49,225 bases of DNA, taken from JACNLN01 sp964626495 (GTDB taxonomy: Bacteria; Fidelibacterota; Marinisomatia; Marinisomatales; CAZVFT01). A model generated the notes under the pieces. The model saw nothing but the letters and a program-made list of their open reading frames with translations. It had not been told where the DNA came from and ran no database searches. Positions 8,144-15,967 of the stretch are shown piece after piece. Position numbers and translations under genes: made by a program. Each line of letters begins with the position of its first letter. Position 1 is the stretch's first letter. The DNA lies in assembly GCA_964626495.1 (NCBI GenBank), contig CAZVFT010000006.1:1-49225 (forward strand), read 5' to 3'.

Positions 8144-9700
8144 ATGAGAGGACGAATTCTCTGGGTAGACGATGAAATAGATCTGTTGAAACCGCACTTA
8201 CTTTATCTTCAGGAGAAGGGGTATGATGTGGTGGAAATAAACAACGGTCACGATGCCATCTCTACGCTTGAACAAGATGAGCAGTTTGATCTTGTATTAC
8301 TTGATCAGATAATGCCGGGTATGGATGGGCTCACTACCCTACGAATGATTAATGACATTCGACCTCTTATTCCAGTGATTTTAATTACGAAGAGTGAAGA
8401 AGAGTGGTTGATGGATGAAGCCATCTCGGAAAAGATAGCAGATTATCTAACGAAACCAGTAAATCCAAGTCAGATTTTTCTTGCTTGTAAAAAAGTACTC
8501 GAAGGAGAAAAAATCCTTGATGAAAAAGCTACATCAGACTATCTAAAAGACTTCCAGGAAATTGAGACTGTTTTATCTGGAGATATGACTGTTGAGGATT
8601 GGTGGATTCTCCATCGGAAACTGGTAGATTGGCAAATTGAAATGGACAAGAGGAAAGATACAGGTCTTGGTTCTGTGTTAAATGAACAATTGAAGAGCTG
8701 TAATCATCGGTTCTCGCAGTTTGTCAGTGAAAATTATCTGGACTGGCTTCACTCAGATATTGAGAATCGTCCTCCAATCTCAACCGATGTACTTCATAAG
8801 TTCATTGTACCCTACCTTAAGAATAGAGAAAGGGTTTTTCTCCTGGTGGTAGATTGTTTTAGATTAGATCAGGTGATGACTATTTTACCGGAAATCCAGA
8901 GATATTTTAATGTGGATATCGATTTTCATCTGTCATTATTACCATCTGCCACACCCTTTTGCAGGAATGCCATTTTCAGTGGTAAGCATCTTGGGAAAAT
9001 CCAAAAATTGTATCCTAAGATGTGGGAGTCAATGGTGAAAGATGAATTTAGTATGAACCGCTTTGAAAGCGACCTTCTTGCGCTGGCTCTACGGTCTTAT
9101 GGCTTGGGGAATTTATCTGTGAAGTATCAAAAAGTTAGTGTGGCAAAAGAGGGTAGGAATTTATTAAACCGAATTACTGACTACCTTGATACTTCGCTGA
9201 TGGCGTTAGTAGTGAATTTTTTAGACCTCCTGGCTCATTATCGTTCTGAGTCAGAGATTCTTCAGGAGATGATGCCTGACGAGGCAGGATACCGTTCCAT
9301 CGTAAAATCATGGTTTGTAAATTCATGGTTATATGAGGTTTTGAAAGTATTGAGCGAAACTGATTATAAGGTGATTCTCACCAGTGATCACGGTAGCATC
9401 CGTGTTCAGAAGGGAGTTCAGGTAGCAGGAGATAAAAAAACTTCTTCTGGTGTTCGGTACAAGTACGGAAAAAATCTGAACTGTTCTGATAGATCAGCAC
9501 TTGTCATTAAACAGCCAGGTGACTATTTCCTACCGGAAATGGTTACAGGAACCAACTACCTTATCGCAAAGGAGGATGTCTATCTTGTCTTTCCCACCCA
9601 GTACCGTAAATATATACGACTGTTTCAAAACAGTTTTCAACATGGAGGTATTTCTCTGGATGAGATGCTGGTTCCCACATTTATTTTGTCAGGTAAATAA
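8144..9700 (+). CDS. porX: PorX-type response regulator with PglZ/alkaline-phosphatase-fold domain
   Basis: The protein is 518 residues. The N-terminal receiver domain (1-120) has acidic pair Asp9/Asp10, phospho-acceptor Asp54 (LVLLDQIMPGMDG) and Lys104 (DYLTKPVNPSQ). A helical linker leads to a PglZ domain (about 210-515) of the alkaline-phosphatase superfamily, with metal/nucleophile positions visible at Asp237, Thr270 (SATPFCRN) and Asp415-His416 (SDHGS). This architecture and the 'ILWVDDEIDLLKPH' start are those of PorX, the regulator of type IX secretion in Bacteroidota, whose PglZ domain is reported to be a phosphodiesterase of oligonucleotides. There is no DNA-binding domain. It overlaps tsaE by one base; porX-tsaE adjacency is familiar in Bacteroidota. 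No type IX structural gene lies in this window. Confidence 0.93.
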   Translation: MRGRILWVDDEIDLLKPHLLYLQEKGYDVVEINNGHDAISTLEQDEQFDLVLLDQIMPGMDGLTTLRMINDIRPLIPVILITKSEEEWLMDEAISEKIADYLTKPVNPSQIFLACKKVLEGEKILDEKATSDYLKDFQEIETVLSGDMTVEDWWILHRKLVDWQIEMDKRKDTGLGSVLNEQLKSCNHRFSQFVSENYLDWLHSDIENRPPISTDVLHKFIVPYLKNRERVFLLVVDCFRLDQVMTILPEIQRYFNVDIDFHLSLLPSATPFCRNAIFSGKHLGKIQKLYPKMWESMVKDEFSMNRFESDLLALALRSYGLGNLSVKYQKVSVAKEGRNLLNRITDYLDTSLMALVVNFLDLLAHYRSESEILQEMMPDEAGYRSIVKSWFVNSWLYEVLKVLSETDYKVILTSDHGSIRVQKGVQVAGDKKTSSGVRYKYGKNLNCSDRSALVIKQPGDYFLPEMVTGTNYLIAKEDVYLVFPTQYRKYIRLFQNSFQHGGISLDEMLVPTFILSGK

Positions 9701-10137
9701 TGAAGAAGAAAGTTGTCATTACCAGATCTCCTGAGGAAACCCGGGAATTTGCTCGAGAATTTGCTTTCCCGCTATTAGTTGGGGATGTGATAGCTCTCGT
9801 GGGAGAATTAGGAAGTGGGAAGACAACGTTTGTGCAGGGACTTGCGAACGGTTTGAACATAAAAGAAAATGTAAGTTCACCTACATATAAAATTATTAAT
9901 GAATTTAGTGGTCGACTCCCTCTATACCATATAGATTTTTACCGGATTAAAGAACCTGTTGATATTTTAAATATTGGATTTGAACATTATATTTACGGTG
10001 AAGGTGTTACGGTTATTGAGTGGGCAGATCGATTTCCCGAATTGATACCAGATAATGTTATGAATGTTACGTTTTTGATGAAAAAAAATAACCCGGATCT
10101 TAGAAAAATTGAGATTAGTCAGGGAAAATTGAAATGA
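9700..10137 (+). CDS. tsaE: tRNA threonylcarbamoyladenosine biosynthesis ATPase TsaE
   Basis: The 145-residue protein has a Walker A loop GELGSGKT at residues 35-42, a 'SPTY' switch-like stretch near 64, and the 'HIDFYRI' motif typical of the TsaE (YjeE) family. TsaE is the ATPase that cycles the TsaB-TsaD-TsaC/TsaC2 machinery making t6A37 in ANN-decoding tRNAs in the cytoplasm. Its ATG overlaps the porX stop by one base (TAATG), and tsaB starts in a 4-base overlap at its 3' end, so the three genes form one translationally coupled unit. The length matches the family. Confidence 0.96.
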   Translation: MKKKVVITRSPEETREFAREFAFPLLVGDVIALVGELGSGKTTFVQGLANGLNIKENVSSPTYKIINEFSGRLPLYHIDFYRIKEPVDILNIGFEHYIYGEGVTVIEWADRFPELIPDNVMNVTFLMKKNNPDLRKIEISQGKLK

Positions 10138-10799
10138 ACCTTCTGGCTATCGAAACAGCAACAAATGTCTGTGGTTTAGCTTATTTTCACAATGGGGAAT
10201 TAGCTGGTCTTGAGGAAAGGGAACTGAATCGGGAACACGCTGAGAGGCTTCCATTAAACTACAGGGAATTAAAAAAAACATACAAATTTCAATTATCCAA
10301 TCTTGGTGGTATTGCTATATCCATTGGACCGGGTTCCTTTACTGGTTTACGAATTGGTTTAAGCTATGCGAAAGGACTTGCATTTAGTGTGAATATCCCA
10401 TTGATTACAGTACCAACTCTTCAAACGTTAGTATGGGGTTCAGGAATTGACAATGGGAAGGTACTTTCTGTACTTCACTCTCACAAAGATCTCATTTATC
10501 ACCAGAGATTTGATGTTTCAGAGAGGAAAATTTGCGAACTTTGTGAAGCCAGATCTGAAAAATGGGATGTTTTTATCAAAGATATAGAAGAAGGTGAGAT
10601 TCTATGTCAGTATGGATGTAATACATTTCTTGAAACTATGAACATTGACAATGTTGTAAAGACTGTTACTCCCTCTTCACAGTTTGTTGGCGAATTAGCT
10701 TTGAGCAGATTTGAGACTTGGAAGATAGAAAAATTTTATCAGCTTGAGCCAAACTATATCTCGCATTTCAAGATTCAAAAACATGTTGGAGTACGATGA
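10134..10799 (+). CDS. tsaB: tRNA threonylcarbamoyladenosine biosynthesis protein TsaB
   Basis: The protein is 221 residues with the ASKHA-fold N terminus 'LLAIETATNVCGLA' and the 'ISIGPGSFTGLRIGLSYAKGLA' motif that identify TsaB (YeaZ). It is the non-catalytic partner that dimerises with TsaD and recruits TsaE during t6A synthesis. The start ATG lies in a 4-base overlap (ATGA) with tsaE. The C-terminal half is less conserved, as usual. TsaD is not in this window. Confidence 0.95.
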   Translation: MNLLAIETATNVCGLAYFHNGELAGLEERELNREHAERLPLNYRELKKTYKFQLSNLGGIAISIGPGSFTGLRIGLSYAKGLAFSVNIPLITVPTLQTLVWGSGIDNGKVLSVLHSHKDLIYHQRFDVSERKICELCEARSEKWDVFIKDIEEGEILCQYGCNTFLETMNIDNVVKTVTPSSQFVGELALSRFETWKIEKFYQLEPNYISHFKIQKHVGVR

Positions 10800-10850
10800 T
10801 GTTTCAATATGTGAGGATAATATTTAACGTTAAATTTTCACCGGTAGTTT

Positions 10851-11744
10851 ATGGTCTGGTTTAAAAGACAAAAAGCAAAGTTTCAGACGTCTAAAAAGAA
10901 GTCCATCCCAGATGGATTGTGGGAGAAGTGTCCCAAGTGCGAGGAAATTCTCTTTAAACGGGAACTGCAAAAAGCACTCTGGGTCTGCCGCAGGTGCCAG
11001 TATCATTTCAGGATAAAATCAGAAGATTATATAAAAATGATTATCGACGGTGATTTGTATGATGAATTGAATCGGGATATGGTATCTGTGGATCCCCTCA
11101 AATTTAAAGCGGAAAAGAAATATAAAGATCAGTTAGAATCAACACGGATCAAGACAGGAAAGAAGGAAGTATTGACAACCATAGTGGCTCAAACGAACCA
11201 TCATAAGATTGTACTGGCTATCATGGATTTTTCTTTTATTGGCGGGAGTATGGGATCTGTTGTTGGAGAGAAGATGTCAAGAGCGATTGATTATGCTCGC
11301 AAGGCATCTTTACCCCTGATTACCATCTCAGCATCCGGAGGTGCCCGTATGCAGGAGGGTGCATACTCCCTGATGCAGATGGCAAAAACATCAGCGAAGC
11401 TTGCTCTTTATTCCCAGTCAGGGGGGATGTATATTTCTCTTTTAACTGATCCTACTACCGGTGGAGTTACCGCCAGTTATGCTATGTTAGGAGATGTTAT
11501 TATTGCTGAACCCGGTGCTCTCATCGGATTTGCCGGTCCGAGGGTCATCAAACAGACTATCGGTCAAGATCTCCCAGAAGACTTCCAGAGGGCAGAGTTT
11601 TTATTGGAGAAAGGATTTATAGATCATATTGTTCATCGAAAGGACCTTAAAGAAACATTGACAAAAATTATAGATTTTGCAGATTTTAAGGAAACTTCTT
11701 ACCAGTCCAGAGCCTATCCGCCACCTGACGGACATGACCAATGA
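10851..11744 (+). CDS. accD: acetyl-CoA carboxylase carboxyltransferase subunit beta
   Basis: The protein is 297 residues, the usual AccD length. A four-cysteine zinc ribbon (Cys27, Cys30, Cys46, Cys49) is followed by a crotonase-fold carboxyltransferase domain with 'SASGGARMQEG' and 'PTTGGVTASYAMLGD'. With AccA it transfers the carboxyl group from carboxybiotin to acetyl-CoA, giving malonyl-CoA for fatty acid synthesis. A stop at 10845-10847 is in frame just upstream, fixing the ATG at 10851, which has only a weak ribosome-binding site. A 22-codon frame from 10796 overlaps both the tsaB stop and the accD start and might couple their translation. surE overlaps the 3' end by 4 bases. Confidence 0.96.
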   Translation: MVWFKRQKAKFQTSKKKSIPDGLWEKCPKCEEILFKRELQKALWVCRRCQYHFRIKSEDYIKMIIDGDLYDELNRDMVSVDPLKFKAEKKYKDQLESTRIKTGKKEVLTTIVAQTNHHKIVLAIMDFSFIGGSMGSVVGEKMSRAIDYARKASLPLITISASGGARMQEGAYSLMQMAKTSAKLALYSQSGGMYISLLTDPTTGGVTASYAMLGDVIIAEPGALIGFAGPRVIKQTIGQDLPEDFQRAEFLLEKGFIDHIVHRKDLKETLTKIIDFADFKETSYQSRAYPPPDGHDQ

Positions 11745-12517
11745 ATAAACCTCTTATCCTTGTGACGAATGACGATGGTATTTACTCTGAGGGAATTTTT
11801 GTCCTTCAGCAGGCTATGGCAGAAATGGGACAAACTGTTGTAGTAGCTCCTGAAGCGGAAAAAAGTGCCGTGGGACATGCCATAACCATTTCCGATCCAA
11901 TCCGAATAAAGGAAATCTCTAGGCGTAATGTATTCACCGGATATGCCGTGGCAGGCACGCCGGCGGATTGTGTCAAACTTGCTGTTAAGGCATTGCTGGA
12001 GGAATCCCCTGATATCGTCGTCTCGGGAATCAATCCCGGTGCAAACATCGGAACGAGTGTTCTCTATTCTGGTACGGTGTCAGCAGCAACCGAAGGGGTG
12101 ATACTGGGTATTCCTGCAATCGCAATATCCATGGCTACCCTTGTAAATCCTGATTACTCCTACGCCGTTAAAATTGCTAAAAAGTTTACAGAATTAGTGC
12201 TGAAAAATGGTCTTCCTGAAGGAACTGCTCTAAACATTAATGTGCCAAATGTACCTGAGGAAGAGGTACGGGGAATTAAAATTACCTGTCAGGGGGCTAG
12301 TAATTACAACGAAAAATTTGATCGGCGTGTAGACCCGAGACAGAGAACTTACTTCTGGATGGACGGGGATCTGATTCATCCAAAAGAAGATCCAGATCTC
12401 GATGACATAGCCCTGCGTGATAAGTTTGTTTCCGTAACACCACTCCATTATGATTTGACTAATAAAGAAAGTTTTACATTTTTTAAAACCTGGGATATTT
12501 TTTTTGATGACAGATAG
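11741..12517 (+). CDS. surE: 5'/3'-nucleotidase SurE
   Basis: The protein is 258 residues. The family's metal ligands are visible as Asp11-Asp12 (VTNDDGI), Ser42 (EKSAVGHAIT) and Asn98 (SGINPGANIG), and 'YSGTVSAATEG' follows. SurE dephosphorylates nucleoside 5'- and 3'-monophosphates and is linked to stress survival and nucleotide salvage. It begins in a 4-base overlap with accD and runs 11 bases into guaA, so it belongs to a tightly packed operon. The length is normal and all active-site residues are intact. Confidence 0.96.
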   Translation: MNKPLILVTNDDGIYSEGIFVLQQAMAEMGQTVVVAPEAEKSAVGHAITISDPIRIKEISRRNVFTGYAVAGTPADCVKLAVKALLEESPDIVVSGINPGANIGTSVLYSGTVSAATEGVILGIPAIAISMATLVNPDYSYAVKIAKKFTELVLKNGLPEGTALNINVPNVPEEEVRGIKITCQGASNYNEKFDRRVDPRQRTYFWMDGDLIHPKEDPDLDDIALRDKFVSVTPLHYDLTNKESFTFFKTWDIFFDDR

Positions 12518-14057
12518 TCGGCAAACAGTGCTCATTCTCGATTTTGGAGCTCAATACACCCAATTGATTACTCGTCGTGTTCGGGAACATCACGTTTTTT
12601 CAGAAATCGTTCCTCATTCGATTAAAATAAGTGAAGTGAAAACTATTGCTCCCAAAGCTATCATACTTTCTGGAGGTCCATCCAGTGTATACAGTGGAGA
12701 CACTCCAAAATTTGATGATCGAATTCTCGAGCTGGATATTCCGGTACTGGGAATTTGTTATGGTTTGCAGCTGATGGTACATCATTGGGGAGGAAAAGTT
12801 GAATCAAAAGGGTACGCAGAATATGGGTTTGCAAAAATTCATCATATATCCAGCAGCAATCTGCTCGAAGGTATCTCTGACGAAACACAGGTATGGATGA
12901 GTCATGGTGATGCAGTAACCTCTATTCCAGATGGGTGGCGTGTTACTGCCCGATCTTCCAGTGATGTCATCGCTGTTGTTGAAAGACGTGATGGTCAAAT
13001 GTTTGGTACCCAGTTCCATCCTGAAGTAGTGCATACAACAGAGGGAGGGAAAATCCTGTCCAATTTTTTATTTAATATTGCTCACTGTACCCCAGACTGG
13101 ACGCCTGCATCCTTTATCGAAAAAACTGTAAGTGAGATTCGTAAAAGGGTTGGGAATGAGAAAATCCTTTGTGGTGTTAGTGGCGGAGTGGATTCAGCAG
13201 TAGCAGCGAAACTCATCCATGAAGCGGTTGGGGATCAACTAAAGGGTGTATTTGTGGATCATGGCTTATTAAGAAAAAACGAGACCCAATACATAACCAA
13301 CACTCTGCAACCCGGATTGGGATTAACTGTTGAAGTGTATGATTTTTCAAAAAGCTTTTTTAGTAAGTTGAAAGGAGTCACGAATCCTGAAGAAAAACGA
13401 ACCACTATTGGTGAGGAATTCATCCGTTCATTTGAGTCAATTGCCGCTCGTGAGGGGGGAATTGAATTTCTTGCTCAGGGGACTCTTTATCCTGATGTCA
13501 TCGAGAGTGGTGGTGGCAAGTCTCAAGGGTCGGCATCTGTTATTAAATTACACCATAATGTTGGGGGACTCCCTGAGGATATAGCGTTCAAACTTGTGGA
13601 ACCGCTTGCGGAACTTTTTAAGGATGAAGTGCGTGAAGTGGGGAAAGAGTTGAACATTCCCGAGGGTATTCTTTCACGACATCCGTTTCCGGGACCGGGA
13701 CTGGCAGTCAGAATCATCGGGGAGATCACAACTGAGCGAATTGAAATCCTTCAGGAAGCCGATGATATCTACATTTACTTGCTTAAAAAGTGGGGACTAT
13801 ATGATGAGATCTGGCAGGCATTTTGTGTTCTTATTCCCATAAAAACGGTTGGTGTAATGGGTGACAAGAGGACATACGAAAATCTTATCGCTCTTCGAGC
13901 TGTTACAAGTCTTGATGGAATGACTGCCGATTGGTATAAAATGCCAGCTGACGCATTAAGTGAAATATCCAACCAGATTGTGAATAAAGTCAAAGGTGTG
14001 AATCGGGTGGTATATGATGTCAGTTCAAAACCTCCCAGCACCATCGAGTGGGAATAA
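12507..14057 (+). CDS. guaA: GMP synthase (glutamine-hydrolysing)
   Basis: The protein is 516 residues from the ATG at 12507; a TTG three bases upstream is also possible but less likely. The N-terminal class I glutamine amidotransferase has nucleophile Cys84 (GICYGLQ), His171 and Glu173 (FHPEV). The ATP-pyrophosphatase domain has the PP-loop SGGVDS at 225-230, and the C-terminal dimerisation domain ends in 'PPSTIEWE', the canonical GuaA terminus. It converts XMP to GMP using glutamine and ATP. The start is inside the 3' end of surE, so translation is probably coupled. Confidence 0.97.
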   Translation: MTDSRQTVLILDFGAQYTQLITRRVREHHVFSEIVPHSIKISEVKTIAPKAIILSGGPSSVYSGDTPKFDDRILELDIPVLGICYGLQLMVHHWGGKVESKGYAEYGFAKIHHISSSNLLEGISDETQVWMSHGDAVTSIPDGWRVTARSSSDVIAVVERRDGQMFGTQFHPEVVHTTEGGKILSNFLFNIAHCTPDWTPASFIEKTVSEIRKRVGNEKILCGVSGGVDSAVAAKLIHEAVGDQLKGVFVDHGLLRKNETQYITNTLQPGLGLTVEVYDFSKSFFSKLKGVTNPEEKRTTIGEEFIRSFESIAAREGGIEFLAQGTLYPDVIESGGGKSQGSASVIKLHHNVGGLPEDIAFKLVEPLAELFKDEVREVGKELNIPEGILSRHPFPGPGLAVRIIGEITTERIEILQEADDIYIYLLKKWGLYDEIWQAFCVLIPIKTVGVMGDKRTYENLIALRAVTSLDGMTADWYKMPADALSEISNQIVNKVKGVNRVVYDVSSKPPSTIEWE

Positions 14058-14063
14058 CCATTA

Positions 14064-14084
14064 GAACCCTTTTAAAAAGGGTTC
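14064..14084 (+). terminator. hairpin between guaA and glmS, possible weak terminator
   Basis: GAACCCTTTT at 14064-14073 is followed after one base by its reverse complement AAAAGGGTTC at 14075-14084. In RNA this gives an 8-base-pair stem with an A/U loop. No downstream T-run follows, so it may only attenuate, or stabilise the 3' end of the guaA message before glmS. Confidence 0.4.
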
Positions 14085-14109
14085 CATTATATAGACAGGA
14101 GGAAATCCA

Positions 14110-15948
14110 ATGTGTGGAATTGTGGGATATTTAGGTGAGAAAGATGCTGTTCCCATTTTGATTAAAGGACTCAAACGGCTTGAGTATCGTGGTTACGATT
14201 CTGCAGGTATTGCTGTGATGCGTAATGGTGAAATGAATGTGGTGAAAAAAACAGGCAAGGTAAAGACGTTAGAAGATTTCGTGAATGATTTGGGACTTAG
14301 TGGTTCTATGGGGATTGCTCACACCCGATGGGCAACACATGGTGAGCCAAGTGATAATAATGCTCATCCACATACAGACCAGACTGGAAACATATCATTG
14401 ATACACAATGGAATTATTGAAAACTATTCTGTTCTTAAGCAGATGCTTGAGAAACGTGGGGTCACTTTTACGAGTGAAACAGATTCTGAAGTGATTGTTC
14501 AGCTCATTTCGATGTTATATAATCGAGATGGGCTGTCTTTTCAAAATGCTATTCAGGCAGCTCTTCAGGAGATTGTTGGTGCATATGGGATTGTTGTGAT
14601 GTGTAAAGAGGAACCGGGGGTTCTGGTGGCAGCACGATTAGGAAGTCCATTGGTGCTTGGTGTTGGTGATGGTGAGTATTTTATTGCCAGTGATGCTTCT
14701 CCTATCGTGGAATATACCCGGAATGTTTTATATCTTGGTGAAGGTGAAATGGTTATCGTTAATAAGGATAGTTATACCATCAAAAATATTTTAAAAGACA
14801 CAGTAGTTTCAAAAGAGATTACTCAGATTGATCTGACCATTGAAGAAATTGAAAAAGGTGAATTTCCTCATTTTATGCTGAAGGAGATATTTGAACAGGA
14901 ACATACGATCACAGATACGTTGCGAGGTCGGATTCAGATTGAAGAGGGAAGCGCTCATTTAGGAGGAATTCAGGATTGTTTAACACGGATTGAAAATGCG
15001 AGCAGGTTTTACATTACTGCCTGTGGAACCTCTTGGCATGCAGGGCTTATTGGAAAATACCTGTTAGAGGAATATGCGAATATACCGGTGCATGTAGAGT
15101 ATGCTTCGGAATTCCGCTATCGTCGAGCTGTTATAGATAACAGAACAGTGGTTATTGCTATCAGCCAGTCCGGGGAAACAGCAGACACTCTGGCAGCCGT
15201 TCGCAAAGCAAAAGATGTGGGGGCATTGACGATGGGAATCTGTAACGTAGTCGGCAGCTCAATAGCACGAGAAACCGATTGTGGTGTTTACACTCATGCG
15301 GGTCCCGAGATCGGTGTCGCCTCAACAAAAGCCTTTACTGCCCAGCTGGCAGTTCTGACTATGTTTGCTCTTATGCTTGGCAGAATGAGGAAGCTGAGTA
15401 TAAATGATGGTCGAGAAGTGGCAAAATCATTCACTCAAATCAGCCAGTCGGTATCGCAAATACTTAACACCAGTGAAGAAATTGAGAAGATTGCGAAGGA
15501 GTACCTGGATGTGGACAATTTCCTGTATCTCGGGAGGGGGCTGAACTTTCCTGTTGCATTGGAGGGAGCCTTAAAACTGAAAGAAATTTCTTATATCCAT
15601 GCGGAGGGATATCCCGCTGCGGAAATGAAACACGGTCCAATTGCTCTTATAGATGAAAAAATGCCCATTGTCGTGCTGGCGCCACACGACAAAACCTATG
15701 AAAAGGTCCTTTCTAATATTGAGGAAGTGAGATCCCGAAATGGTCGAATTTTATTAGTAACAGATCAAATTACAGATGATCTTAAATCACTTTCTGATCA
15801 TATCATCAAAGTAACAAATCCTCACCGAATTACCTTTCCCTTACTGGCGGTGATTCCCCTTCAATTACTGGCTTATCACCTTGCTGTATTAAGAGGGTGT
15901 GATGTGGACCAGCCAAGAAACCTGGCGAAAAGTGTTACTGTGGAATAG
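14110..15948 (+). CDS. glmS: glutamine-fructose-6-phosphate aminotransferase (isomerising)
   Basis: The protein is 612 residues, the family norm. Cys2 is the N-terminal nucleophile (MCGIVGY). The glutaminase domain spans about 1-230, with 'RGYDSAG' and 'HTRWATHG', and two SIS isomerase domains span about 285-430 and 460-600, with 'SQSGETADT' and 'HAEGYPAAEMKHGPIAL'. The end 'DQPRNLAKSVTVE' is typical. It makes glucosamine-6-phosphate, the entry point for peptidoglycan and lipopolysaccharide amino sugars. AGGAGG lies close before the ATG. The 52-base leader is too short to hold a glmS ribozyme. Confidence 0.98.
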   Translation: MCGIVGYLGEKDAVPILIKGLKRLEYRGYDSAGIAVMRNGEMNVVKKTGKVKTLEDFVNDLGLSGSMGIAHTRWATHGEPSDNNAHPHTDQTGNISLIHNGIIENYSVLKQMLEKRGVTFTSETDSEVIVQLISMLYNRDGLSFQNAIQAALQEIVGAYGIVVMCKEEPGVLVAARLGSPLVLGVGDGEYFIASDASPIVEYTRNVLYLGEGEMVIVNKDSYTIKNILKDTVVSKEITQIDLTIEEIEKGEFPHFMLKEIFEQEHTITDTLRGRIQIEEGSAHLGGIQDCLTRIENASRFYITACGTSWHAGLIGKYLLEEYANIPVHVEYASEFRYRRAVIDNRTVVIAISQSGETADTLAAVRKAKDVGALTMGICNVVGSSIARETDCGVYTHAGPEIGVASTKAFTAQLAVLTMFALMLGRMRKLSINDGREVAKSFTQISQSVSQILNTSEEIEKIAKEYLDVDNFLYLGRGLNFPVALEGALKLKEISYIHAEGYPAAEMKHGPIALIDEKMPIVVLAPHDKTYEKVLSNIEEVRSRNGRILLVTDQITDDLKSLSDHIIKVTNPHRITFPLLAVIPLQLLAYHLAVLRGCDVDQPRNLAKSVTVE

Positions 15949-15967
15949 TTAAGTAAATTGTAGGTCA

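Noticed and set aside
12600..13729. Minus-strand frames within guaA
   Set aside because: They are antisense shadows of a full-length, intact guaA.
14058..14109. glmS ribozyme upstream of glmS
   Set aside because: The 52-base gap is far too short for the ribozyme, and only a small hairpin is present.
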